This document shows, piece after piece, positions 35,702 through 45,078 of a stretch of 64,000 nucleotides of DNA. The DNA is from Enterobacteriaceae bacterium UBA7338. Lineage in GTDB: Bacteria; Pseudomonadota; Gammaproteobacteria; Enterobacterales; Enterobacteriaceae. Under the pieces are notes generated by a model, which made no database searches, was not told where the DNA came from, and saw only the letters and a program-made list of their open reading frames with translations. The DNA lies in the NCBI GenBank assembly GCA_002480085.1, contig DKPJ01000014.1, forward strand, positions 62,001 to 126,000. Reading direction: 5' to 3'. How positions within the stretch are numbered: position 1 is the stretch's first letter; each line of letters starts with the position of its first letter. The position numbers and the translations under genes were made by a program.

Positions 35702-35708
35702 AGGATCC

Positions 35709-36659
35709 TCAGGCACGCTGTGCAACACGCTCGCCCAGCAGGCCAGCAGGACGGAAAACCAGCACCAGGATCAGCACGATAAAAGCGAGGATATCCTGAT
35801 AGTTACTGCTGAACGCGCCGCCGGTGAGATCGCCCAGGTAGCCTGCCCCCAGCGCCTCAATTAGCCCAAGCAGGATCCCGCCCAGCATGGCACCACGAAT
35901 GTTGCCGATGCCGCCCAGTACCGCTGCGGTAAAGGCTTTAATACCCGGCAGGAAGCCCATGGAGAAGCTGGCGCTGCCGTAGTTGCTGGCCATCATCACC
36001 CCCGCCAGGGCGGCAAATGCGCCGCCGATAGCGAAGGTCAGGGTAATAATCCGGTTGGGCGAGACGCCCATCAGGCTGGCAACCTGCGGGTTTTCCGCCA
36101 CCGCACGCATCCCGCGTCCCAGGCGGCTGTACTCCACCAGCAGCCACAGGCCGAGCATTACCAGGAAGGTGACGGCCAGGGTGACCATGCCGGTCACGGT
36201 GATAATCGCGGGCGGATGCTCGGCGCTGCCGGCAGTGATCTCGATGGGATCCATCGGCAGGATCTGCGGGAACATCAGCGGGTTACGGCTCCAGATCAGC
36301 ATGGCAACGGTTTGCAGCAGCACCGAGATGCCAATCCCGCTGATCAGCGGTGCCAGCCGGGGCGCATTACGCAGGCGACGATAGGCAAAGCGCTCTACCG
36401 CCATCGCCAGCAGGGCACAGACCACCATCGCCGCCATCAGGGCAAGGATCAGCTGCACCAGCAGGTTCATGCCGGGGAACCACTGGGAGAGAAGATTGAT
36501 CCCCGAGAGGGTCGTGAGCGCGCCGACCATTAAGATGTCGCCGTGGGCAAAGTTGATGATGCGCAGAATGCCATACACCATGGTATAGCCGAGGGCAATC
36601 AGGCCATAAATGCTGCCCAGCATCATGCCATTGATCAATTGCTGAATAAGTGTGTCCAC
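35709..36659 (-). CDS. ABC transporter permease, LivH type
   Basis: A 316-residue inner membrane permease with a GTG start. Conserved stretches: INGMMLGSIYGLIALGYTMV and the loop RGMRAVAENPQVASLMG. It is the first gene of a seven-gene operon (two permeases, two ATPases, binding protein, ATC hydrolase, amidohydrolase). The promoter must lie in the A/T-rich gap shared with the divergent LysR gene. Confidence 0.92.
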   Translation of the reverse strand: MDTLIQQLINGMMLGSIYGLIALGYTMVYGILRIINFAHGDILMVGALTTLSGINLLSQWFPGMNLLVQLILALMAAMVVCALLAMAVERFAYRRLRNAPRLAPLISGIGISVLLQTVAMLIWSRNPLMFPQILPMDPIEITAGSAEHPPAIITVTGMVTLAVTFLVMLGLWLLVEYSRLGRGMRAVAENPQVASLMGVSPNRIITLTFAIGGAFAALAGVMMASNYGSASFSMGFLPGIKAFTAAVLGGIGNIRGAMLGGILLGLIEALGAGYLGDLTGGAFSSNYQDILAFIVLILVLVFRPAGLLGERVAQRA

Positions 36660-36828
36660 AATACGTGCCTGCTGAGAGTTTTTTCAGCGTAAGCATCCAA
36701 CAATTGAATTTAATTTTGAAATACAGATATATTCTTTCTTATTATAAAAGCGTATTTCACTAACTAACTGATATTCAATTATAAAATAAAAACGATTTTT
36801 GAGAATCAGACAGGGTTTGCTTCAACAT
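36660..36828. promoter_or_regulatory. Divergent promoter region, importer operon / LysR gene
   Basis: About 170 bp, clearly more A/T-rich than the flanking genes. This is the expected site of LysR control (T-N11-A type). I could not single out one operator with confidence. Confidence 0.5.
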
Positions 36829-37737
36829 ATGAAAAAAACAGAAGAGTTAGGCGAAAGCGCACTGCCGGACGATCCGCCTCTGCGTGCGGTACGGGTCTTC
36901 GAAGCCATCGCCCGGCTGGGCAGCGTAGCCGCCGCCGCGGAAGAGCTGAGCGTCTCTCCCTCGGCGGTTAGCCACCAGCTCAAGGTACTGGAGAGCTTTT
37001 TGCAGCTCTCGCTCACCCATCGTCAGGGACGCCATCTGGTGCTGAGCAGCGAGGGGCGCGAATACTACCGCTCTATACGCGCCGCCTTCAGCGTGCTGCG
37101 CCAGGCCACCGGGCAGCTGTTTGAGCAGGGCCGCTCGCGTCAGGTGACCATCAGCCTGATCCCGCTCTTTGGGATGGGCTGGTTTATTCCCCGCCTGCCG
37201 CGTTTCATCCAGGCCCACGCCCAGATGGAGATCAACGTGGTCTATGCCAACCATCGCAACTATCTGAGCGACGCCTCGGATATGTCGATCCGCTTTGGCA
37301 ACGGTCAGTGGGTGGGCTATCGCAGCGAGAAGCTCATCTCCGGGCGCATGATCCCGGTGTGCAGCCGGGAGTTTATCCGCCTGCATGGCTATATTGAGAC
37401 TCCGGCGCAGCTGGCGCAGATGCCGCTGCTGCATGACGAAGAGCGCGCCACCTGGACGCAGTGGTTTGGCGAGCAGCAGGTGAAGCGGGTGCGTCGGGAT
37501 GGGGCGATGTTTGAGGATGGGCTGCTGACCCTGGCCGCCGTGCAGGCCGGGCTGGGTTGCGCCCTGATGCGTGAGCCGATGATCCTACCCTATCTGCAAA
37601 CCGGCGAGCTGGTGAAGATCTTCGACCTGCCCATCGACGACGGACGAGATTACTACCTCTGCGTGCGTCAGGACGTGGAGATGACCCACGAGGGCAAGCT
37701 GCTCCAGCAGTGGCTGCGTGAGGAAGCCGGGAGATAG
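36829..37737 (+). CDS. LysR-family transcriptional regulator (GcvA-like)
   Basis: A 302-residue regulator. The N-terminal HTH (PLRAVRVFEAIARLGSVAAA ... SPSAVSHQLKVLE) is typical of the GcvA/AmpR branch of LysR proteins, followed by a co-inducer-binding domain. I use the ATG at 36829; the 30 bases before it could extend the frame from a TTG. It is divergent from the importer operon and probably activates it in response to the substrate. Confidence 0.9.
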   Translation: MKKTEELGESALPDDPPLRAVRVFEAIARLGSVAAAAEELSVSPSAVSHQLKVLESFLQLSLTHRQGRHLVLSSEGREYYRSIRAAFSVLRQATGQLFEQGRSRQVTISLIPLFGMGWFIPRLPRFIQAHAQMEINVVYANHRNYLSDASDMSIRFGNGQWVGYRSEKLISGRMIPVCSREFIRLHGYIETPAQLAQMPLLHDEERATWTQWFGEQQVKRVRRDGAMFEDGLLTLAAVQAGLGCALMREPMILPYLQTGELVKIFDLPIDDGRDYYLCVRQDVEMTHEGKLLQQWLREEAGR

Positions 37738-37769
37738 CGTATCTAATTTCATTCAGGAAGTGCTAGCGG

Positions 37770-37795
37770 AAAGCCCAGTCGAGCTACCGGGCTTT
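37770..37795. terminator. Possible bidirectional terminator between LysR gene and immunity gene
   Basis: AAAGCCC and GGGCTTT pair across a 12-nt loop between two convergent genes. The T tracts are short, so it is weak. Confidence 0.4.
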
Positions 37796-37810
37796 GGATT
37801 TCCAGGAACA

Positions 37811-38248
37811 CTATTGTTTAGCCTTGCGGCTGTTTTCTGCTTTCCACTCTTCGTATGAAGCTTCGAGAACCCAGAGACAAACAGCGCCCTTGTCGGTACT
37901 CAGTAAGGCATAGCGGGTTCGCTGATAGAATCCCTCAACTACGGAGGTGGCGTTCTCAGCAGGAATGCTACAAACAATATCCGTTCCAATCATATGAGGC
38001 CATGTACTGGCATCAATTGTACTGAGCGTATGCAGAACGCCTGACGTATTTTTTGATAGCGCTTCTGCTAGTGCATTCTCCAGACCAATGGCCTGCTCAA
38101 TATCAGCCGCTGCTGCCAGCTCAGGCACCTTTTCAAGCCAGACCTGTTTGCCCGTTTCAACTCCCTTTAAAGAGGCTGACCAGTTGATGGTCTTTCCGCT
38201 AGCCCAGACCAGACAGGGGAAAAGGCTTAGAAGAATGATCCGTTTCAT
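37811..38248 (-). CDS. Tldi1-like periplasmic immunity protein
   Basis: A 145-residue protein with a signal peptide (MKRIILLSLFPCLVWA) and a Cys pair in the mature part (DIVCSIPAENA, GAVCLWVLEA). It overlaps the toxin gene by four bases. Position, export signal and size fit Tldi1, the periplasmic immunity partner that protects the producer and its sisters from Tlde1. It carries no catalytic motif I can recognise. Confidence 0.8.
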   Translation of the reverse strand: MKRIILLSLFPCLVWASGKTINWSASLKGVETGKQVWLEKVPELAAAADIEQAIGLENALAEALSKNTSGVLHTLSTIDASTWPHMIGTDIVCSIPAENATSVVEGFYQRTRYALLSTDKGAVCLWVLEASYEEWKAENSRKAKQ

Positions 38249-38601
38249 CGCACAACCTCAAGAGTCCCGCCTTCACGCAAGACACGCCGTCGGGTGGACA
38301 GAGACATAATGATACAGCCTTCCGATGCAAAGCCCGCAGGCTTGTGAACGCGTTCACCATGTATACGAAAGGCGGAACGGCCAAATGATTCTCCAGAGGT
38401 CTGCTCCAAAATAATCGTCACTGGACCTTTTGACTGTGAATGTCCTGCGATGCGATACGTCCCTCGTGGGATTGGCCCCATCCCCTTAACCTGCTGGCGG
38501 TCAGGGTTATTTTTATTAGTTAGGTTACCGGAATAACCGGTCTCCACCAGTTCGCTACCGCTGTAAAGTCTGCCTGTGCTTTGCTCATATTTCCATGCCA
38601 T
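38245..38601 (-). CDS. Tlde1-like type VI secretion effector (DUF2778, L,D-transpeptidase fold)
   Basis: A 118-residue protein beginning MAWKYEQSTGRLYSGSEL, with NNPDRQQVKGMGPIPRGTYR and the catalytic block FRIHGERVHKPAGFASEGCI (His81, Ser93, Cys96). This is the DUF2778 family. The studied member, Salmonella Tlde1, is a T6SS effector delivered to the target periplasm, where it cuts or exchanges peptidoglycan tetrapeptide stems. No signal peptide is present, as expected for a secreted T6SS cargo. It sits between hcp and the immunity gene. Confidence 0.87.
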   Translation of the reverse strand: MAWKYEQSTGRLYSGSELVETGYSGNLTNKNNPDRQQVKGMGPIPRGTYRIAGHSQSKGPVTIILEQTSGESFGRSAFRIHGERVHKPAGFASEGCIIMSLSTRRRVLREGGTLEVVR

Positions 38602-38614
38602 AAATAATTATCCT

Positions 38615-39106
38615 TTATGCAGTCGCGCGTGCATTCCAGCTGTCTGAATGAATGATGTTTCCATCCACATAACGCCAGGTGATTTTTTCGTAGACTAGTT
38701 CCACAATCTCCAAATGGTTCCGCCTTTCTCCATATTGAGTTTTGACGTCATACATAAGTGGCCCTACGCTGATAACCGTAACGCCCTCCATTAGGACGCT
38801 GAAATATTCATCCTCCCAGCCAGCATCGTTTATACGATAAAATTTTACTTCAGCAGATCTGAGTTTCTGCCCGCAGGTCACGGCCTTATAAAGATAGGGG
38901 CTAGAGGCATCAATCTCTTTGTCAAAGCTGTAGGGAAAATGTTCGCGAGTGGAAGTAGGTTTACCCGTTACGTTGTCTGTAGATAGAGAGATGCCGTGAT
39001 TCAGGCCGAGAATTTCGATACTCCCTTCGCGGCCCGCAACGTCGGCAGAGCCGCGTATCAACGCCCCGCCGTCGTCTTTTAGCCATAGATAAGCTGGTAT
39101 AGCCAT
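38615..39106 (-). CDS. hcp: Type VI secretion tube protein Hcp
   Basis: The 163-residue product matches enterobacterial Hcp: start MAIPAYLWLKDDGGALIRGS, middle SPYLYKAVTCGQKLRSAE, and end TWRYVDGNIIHSDSWNARAT. Hcp hexamers form the T6SS inner tube and can carry small effectors. I use the ATG at 39106, preceded by ACGGAGTTTACGCT. No other T6SS gene (tss, vgrG, PAAR, clpV) is in the window, so this is an orphan hcp, 13 bp before the toxin gene. Confidence 0.92.
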   Translation of the reverse strand: MAIPAYLWLKDDGGALIRGSADVAGREGSIEILGLNHGISLSTDNVTGKPTSTREHFPYSFDKEIDASSPYLYKAVTCGQKLRSAEVKFYRINDAGWEDEYFSVLMEGVTVISVGPLMYDVKTQYGERRNHLEIVELVYEKITWRYVDGNIIHSDSWNARATA

Positions 39107-39122
39107 AGCGTAAACTCCGTTT

Positions 39123-39155
39123 AAAAAAGAGACAGCCAACGTAATTCTGCTGGCT
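39123..39155 (-). promoter_or_regulatory. Terminator-like hairpin in the hcp leader
   Basis: On the minus strand AGCCAGC-AGAATTAC-GTTGGCT (seven pairs, one G-U) is followed by TGTCTCTTTTTT, 16 nt before the hcp ATG. It could be an attenuator or the relic of a terminator of a lost upstream gene. Confidence 0.5.
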
Positions 39156-39329
39156 AACCCGCTGCATTCGCAGCAAATTTAAGCTACGCCTAAGTCAAAT
39201 AAGCGTCAATTTCGTACAGGCTAAAATTGGTGCATCCGTGCTGTCCTAAATAATACATCTGCCCAATCGGGTAATTACCTTTGAGCCATTTGCTAAACTT
39301 AAGTCATATTCCTCACTAAGGAGAGCGCT

Positions 39330-39596
39330 ATGGCTTCAGGTTGGGCAAACGACGGTGCAGTTCAGGATCAGATCGACAGCACCATTGACGATGCGGTGGC
39401 CCGCGCCCGCCGGGGACTGCCGAAGGGTGAGAGCCTGCACGAGTGCGAAGAGTGCGGGGCAACCATTCCCGAAGCGCGTCGCAAGGCGATCCCCGGCGTC
39501 AGGCTGTGCGTGGAGTGCCAGCAGAAGAAAGATTTGAAAAATGATGCCTTTTCAGGATATAACCGTAGAGGTTCGAAAGACAGCCAGCTTCGTTAA
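39330..39596 (+). CDS. ybiI: YbiI, DksA/TraR-type zinc-finger protein
   Basis: An 88-residue protein, the same length as E. coli YbiI. The four-Cys zinc finger is CEECGATIPEARR ... LCVEC, as in DksA/TraR proteins that bind RNA polymerase in the secondary channel; YbiI itself is not characterised. The N-terminus MASGWANDGAVQDQI and C-terminus GYNRRGSKDSQLR are nearly as in E. coli. AAGGAGAGCGCT precedes the ATG. Confidence 0.94.
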   Translation: MASGWANDGAVQDQIDSTIDDAVARARRGLPKGESLHECEECGATIPEARRKAIPGVRLCVECQQKKDLKNDAFSGYNRRGSKDSQLR

Positions 39597-39881
39597 CTGA
39601 ATAACGGCAACAGAGGCAGCGCAAGCGGTTGCTATTTGCATCACAAAAAAGCGCTGCTGAAGTGGCATTTCGTGCCGCTAAAACAGCGGCACGGGGTAAA
39701 TCAGCCAACCGATGAATAATTCCTGTTAAAAATCATTGATTTTCAATATATTAACGATCGTTCAAAATTTTAGATGAAGGTCGTCAATTCTATTCGATTT
39801 AATCTCTCGCGAAAAAACGTGATACTCATCACATCGACGGAACATCGTCTCCCATACAGAACAAACTGCGAGAATTGAACC
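39597..39881. other. Intergenic region between ybiI and ybiJ
   Basis: About 285 bp without a gene. It holds a perfect stem-loop, CGTGCCGCT-AAAAC-AGCGGCACG (39671-39693), without a T run, then A/T-rich DNA that should carry the ybiJ promoter. Confidence 0.5.
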
Positions 39882-40142
39882 ATGAAAACCATCAAATATG
39901 CTGTTGCTGCTCTTGCACTGACGACTCTCTCCTTTGGCGCGTTCGCCGCTCAGGCAGTTACCGCTGAACAGGCTCAGAGCATGCATAAAATTGGCGTTGT
40001 TTCCGCGCAGGGCGCGACCACGCTGGATGGTCTGGAAGCACAGCTGGCTCAGAAAGCCGCTGCTGCAGGCGCAAAAGGCTATAGCATCACTTCAGCTAAC
40101 GCCTACAACAAAATGAGCGGTACTGCGGTTATCTATCAGTAA
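39882..40142 (+). CDS. ybiJ: YbiJ, YhcN/DUF1471 periplasmic protein
   Basis: An 86-residue secreted protein with signal peptide ending at AFA and one DUF1471 domain (HKIGVVSAQGATTLDGLEAQ ... MSGTAVIYQ). It has the length and pattern of E. coli YbiJ. Family members respond to stress and affect biofilm; YbiJ's own role is unknown. In E. coli ybiC follows; here ybiB follows directly. Confidence 0.92.
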   Translation: MKTIKYAVAALALTTLSFGAFAAQAVTAEQAQSMHKIGVVSAQGATTLDGLEAQLAQKAAAAGAKGYSITSANAYNKMSGTAVIYQ

Positions 40143-40236
40143 TCGCCTTACCGTGTCTGCCCCGTCGGCTCATCACCGGCGGGTTGTATTACCCCTCATT
40201 ATTACTGCATTGACCCCGTTTGTTGTTACCCTTGTT

Positions 40237-40265
40237 GCCCGTCCGGTTTGGACGGGCTTTTTTTT
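40237..40265 (+). terminator. Terminator of ybiJ
   Basis: GCCCGTCC-GGTTT-GGACGGGC followed by eight T residues, immediately before the convergent ybiB. Confidence 0.85.
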
Positions 40266-40277
40266 GCCCGCTGTTTA

Positions 40278-41240
40278 TCAAAAATGCTGCGCCACGCGCG
40301 CCAGGCCCTCTTCCACGGTCTCTGCTTCCCCCGTCCCCACGAAACAGCAGGCGATCTGCCGCTTCAGCGTTTCCGGCACCGGCTCGCTTCCCACCAGACA
40401 GCGCTCAATCCAGCGGGCGGTGACCTCCGGATCTTTGCTGGCTGGCAACGCGGCCTGCACCGTTTCATCCTGCCGCTCGCTCACGACGCGCGCGCCCTGG
40501 GCATCAATCAGCGTCAGCTGCGGACAGCGTTGAGGGTTGGCGTACACCTCCCCCTCCGTACCGTGCATCAGCAGCCCACGACCGCCGATATCACCGAAAA
40601 ACTTTGCCACTCGCGTGACGTACTCGGGGTGAGAGACGCTGGAGAGACGCAGGGCAGCATCTTCCGCAAACGGGGTCGCCAGCTTGGCCAGAGTATGGGC
40701 GCTGTTACGCACCCCCATGCGCCAGCGCATATCCAGCTGCTTCTCCAGCGGCGGACAGAGCGCGCTAACGGGTACGTATACCGGGTTGCGCCCCTCCAGC
40801 TTCGCCTGCGCCTGTCCAGCGGTCAGGGTCGGCTCAATGCCCAGCAGGGTAAAGATGGTTTCCGAGATGACACGATCGCGATCTTCGCTCACGCCGTGCA
40901 CCAGCACCGGAAAGCCAAGCCGCTGGAGCAGCATCGCCAGCAGCGGGGTCAGATTCGCCTGCCTGCGCGCGCCGTTATAGGTGGGAATGACAATCGGCAT
41001 CGGCTTCGCCACCGGCGGGGTCAGGCGCATGGTCTGAGCCTGCATCGCCTCGTAGAAGCCCAGCATCTCCGCCTCGCCCTCGCCTTTGATGCGCAGGGCG
41101 ATCAGGATCGCGCCCATCTCCAGATCGTCCACCTCGCCGTTGAGCATGTGGCTGTACAGCGCCCGTGCGGTATCAAAATCCAGATCGCGGGCATGATTTT
41201 TACCGCGCCCGACCTCTTTAATGATTTTGCGGAAATCCAT
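40278..41240 (-). CDS. ybiB: YbiB (TrpD2), nucleic-acid-binding TrpD-like protein
   Basis: The 320-residue product has the same length as E. coli YbiB. It has the anthranilate phosphoribosyltransferase (TrpD) fold but lacks TrpD activity in E. coli, where it binds DNA and RNA. Family stretches are GRGKNHARDLDFDTARALYS and RWRMGVRNSAHTLAKLATPF. It lies 28 bp after dinG on the same strand, so it is probably co-transcribed with it in the SOS response. Confidence 0.93.
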   Translation of the reverse strand: MDFRKIIKEVGRGKNHARDLDFDTARALYSHMLNGEVDDLEMGAILIALRIKGEGEAEMLGFYEAMQAQTMRLTPPVAKPMPIVIPTYNGARRQANLTPLLAMLLQRLGFPVLVHGVSEDRDRVISETIFTLLGIEPTLTAGQAQAKLEGRNPVYVPVSALCPPLEKQLDMRWRMGVRNSAHTLAKLATPFAEDAALRLSSVSHPEYVTRVAKFFGDIGGRGLLMHGTEGEVYANPQRCPQLTLIDAQGARVVSERQDETVQAALPASKDPEVTARWIERCLVGSEPVPETLKRQIACCFVGTGEAETVEEGLARVAQHF

Positions 41241-41268
41241 AGCTAACTCCTTGCGTCATAGGTGAGGA

Positions 41269-43413
41269 TCAGCGTCGCCGACGACGATTCTGTTTTGGTT
41301 TACTTTTTACTATAACGTCAGGCACGTCCGGTTGGGAAATAGGAAAAACAGGCAGCGCGTCGAGCAGCCGTTTCCCGTAGCCTTTGGAGAGCAGCCGCCG
41401 GTCATAGATGACCACTTCCCCCCGGCAGCTATGGCTACGGATCAGCCGCCCCACCTGCTGGATAAGGTTGAAGGAGGCGCTCGGCAGGCTCTGAACTTCA
41501 AAGGGATAGCGGTTGAGGCTCTTCAGCCACTCGCCCTCGGTGATCACCACCGGGCTGTCGATAGGCGGAAAGGCAATCTTATGGATATGCACCTGGGTCA
41601 GGTAGTCGCCTTTAAGATCCAGCCCCTCGGCAAAGGACTGCAGCCCCACCAGCACGCTGCGCCCCCCCTCGTCGATGCGCTTGCGATGCAGCTCCACCAG
41701 CCGGTAACGCGGCTGATCCCCCTGCACCAGCAGCATCAGGCGCAGATCGGTCACAAAGGTCAGGAACAGCTGCATGGCGCGGTTGCTGGCAAACAGCACC
41801 AGCATGCCGGGGTGCTCTTTTTTCTCAACCTGCTCGCGGAAGTAGGCCGCCATCTCGGCGATATGCTTCTCTTCGTGCTCCATTAGCGGCTCGTAGCGCA
41901 TCTGCGGGATCACCAGCCTGCCCTGCTCAATGTGGTTAAAGGGCGAGTCGAGCCTCACGAAGCGATCCCCGGCTTTCTCCTTCAGGCCGCTCATCTCCTG
42001 TAACCGGGAGAAGCTATTCAGGGAGCGTAAGGTGGCCGAAGTCACGACGATATGCGGCACGCTGCGCCACAGCAGCTTCTCCAGCTGATCGCTGACGCGG
42101 ATGCCGACGCAGTGGAAGAAGAGGTGCATCTGCCCCTCAACCAGCTCCCGGGTGGCCCACTTGGTCACCGGTGCACCCGACGCCTGCGCCATTGAGGCCA
42201 GCCGCCACAGCTTGCTCTGGCTCTCAAACATGCCCAGGGCGCGGTTCATCTGCAAAATGACCCGGTGCAGACGGACAATATCGTGCTGGCCGGTCTTTTC
42301 ACCGAGATCGTTTAAGAACAGCTCCGCCAGACCGCGCAGCATCTCGGTCAGCTTCGCCAGCCGCAGGCAGATCTCCATCACCTCGTCAGGCAGCTCGCCC
42401 ATGGCAAAGCGGTGCTCCGCCTCCGTCCCGGCAGGCATGTAAAGGCCGAGAATAGCGTTCAGCGAGGCGATAAGCTCATACAGCTCTTCACAGTGGGCGT
42501 TGAGTCGCTCCGGCAGCGCCAGCGGCGGCGTGGTCTTCGGGCGAAACTGCTCCATGCAGGTCGCCACCAGCTTGGTGAAGAGATCGAGCTGAAGCCGATA
42601 CCAGGGGGCGGTGATCTCGGCGCTCATCTCCAGCGCGTCGCGGGCGACGTCCGGCAGATGGTGGCCCTCATCCAGCACCAGCAGCAGGTTTTTCGGCTCC
42701 GGCAGCACCGCCTCGGACTCCATCGCCGCCATCACTAAGGCGTGGTTAGCTACCACCACCTCGACCTCCTGCACCTCCCGGCGGGCGACAAAAAACGGGC
42801 ATTCGCGGTAGTAGTGACAGTTGCGGTTCAGGCAGCTGGCCTTGTCGGTGCTGAGCCGCCGCCAAAGGCCATCTTCAATATTCTGATCGGTGTGATCGCG
42901 CAGGCCGTCCCAGCGGTAGCTATCGAGATCGGCCTTGAGTTTGGCGCAGCGCTGCTGCTCCTCTTTGCTGTTGGGCGTCAGCTCGTCGTCGAGAAAGGCC
43001 AGCAGATCCTGCTGGGTAGCCTCGCTGCTGGCAAGAGCCGTCAGGTTGCGCGGACAGACGTAGCGTCCGCGGCCAAAGGCAGCGGTAAAGCGCAGATCCG
43101 GGATAATCTTCTTCAGCAGCGGGAGATCCTTGCTGAAGATCTGATCCTGCAACGCCACGTTGGCGGTGCTGATGACCAGCGTCTTCTGCTCTTCGCGAGC
43201 GATGGCGATGCCGGGAATAAGATAGGAGAGGGTCTTACCGACGCCGGTCGGCGCCTCAATGGCCAGATGCCGCCCCTCCTCCCCGGCCAGGGTTTTGGCG
43301 ACGTCAGCGATCATCTGCCGCTGCGGTGCGCGCGGGATAAAGTCGGGGATCTGTTGCTGTAGCGCCTTATACCAGGCGGCAATCTGCGCTTTCAGCGCGG
43401 CGGAAAGAGCCAT
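41269..43413 (-). CDS. dinG: ATP-dependent DNA helicase DinG
   Basis: A 714-residue XPD-like superfamily 2 helicase (E. coli DinG, 716) that moves 5'-3', unwinds R-loops and D-loops, and helps replication through transcription. Walker A is GVGKT at 57-61. The four Fe-S ligands are Cys120, Cys194, Cys199 and Cys205, exactly as in E. coli. The DEGH box is at 248-251. A LexA box lies just upstream. Confidence 0.96.
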   Translation of the reverse strand: MALSAALKAQIAAWYKALQQQIPDFIPRAPQRQMIADVAKTLAGEEGRHLAIEAPTGVGKTLSYLIPGIAIAREEQKTLVISTANVALQDQIFSKDLPLLKKIIPDLRFTAAFGRGRYVCPRNLTALASSEATQQDLLAFLDDELTPNSKEEQQRCAKLKADLDSYRWDGLRDHTDQNIEDGLWRRLSTDKASCLNRNCHYYRECPFFVARREVQEVEVVVANHALVMAAMESEAVLPEPKNLLLVLDEGHHLPDVARDALEMSAEITAPWYRLQLDLFTKLVATCMEQFRPKTTPPLALPERLNAHCEELYELIASLNAILGLYMPAGTEAEHRFAMGELPDEVMEICLRLAKLTEMLRGLAELFLNDLGEKTGQHDIVRLHRVILQMNRALGMFESQSKLWRLASMAQASGAPVTKWATRELVEGQMHLFFHCVGIRVSDQLEKLLWRSVPHIVVTSATLRSLNSFSRLQEMSGLKEKAGDRFVRLDSPFNHIEQGRLVIPQMRYEPLMEHEEKHIAEMAAYFREQVEKKEHPGMLVLFASNRAMQLFLTFVTDLRLMLLVQGDQPRYRLVELHRKRIDEGGRSVLVGLQSFAEGLDLKGDYLTQVHIHKIAFPPIDSPVVITEGEWLKSLNRYPFEVQSLPSASFNLIQQVGRLIRSHSCRGEVVIYDRRLLSKGYGKRLLDALPVFPISQPDVPDVIVKSKPKQNRRRRR

Positions 43414-43427
43414 CGGGAGACCTGAAA

Positions 43428-43447
43428 TACTGTATAAACAGCCACTA
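43428..43447 (-). promoter_or_regulatory. LexA (SOS) box of dinG
   Basis: On the minus strand TAGTGGCTGTTTATACAGTA, which closely matches the SOS box of E. coli dinG. It ends 15 bp before the start codon. Confidence 0.75.
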
Positions 43448-43474
43448 TTGTCTCACGATCGCTGCCATGCCGCA

Positions 43475-43504
43475 AAAGAAAAGCCCGGCTTTGCGGCCGG
43501 GCTT
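43475..43504 (-). terminator. Terminator of rhlE
   Basis: The stem AAGCCCGGC-TTTGCG-GCCGGGCTT has an A-rich left side, giving a U tract on the minus strand after rhlE. Confidence 0.75.
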
Positions 43505-43509
43505 CAGGA

Positions 43510-44871
<1,362 letters not shown>

Positions 44872-45078
44872 AACAACTCCGAACCGCCCCGACCGTTTCA
44901 GGTGTAGTTTTCAGGGAGATAGGTAACGAAACAGATGACAAAAACCACAATGTCATGAAGGGGCGGAGTGTAACAGCTTTTGTGACGCGCCGCATAAAAT
45001 ATCCCATAAAGCATTTTCCCAATCCATAAGTTCGATAAGGATATAACCATGCAGATAAATGCAAGGGAGCCTAAGCCT

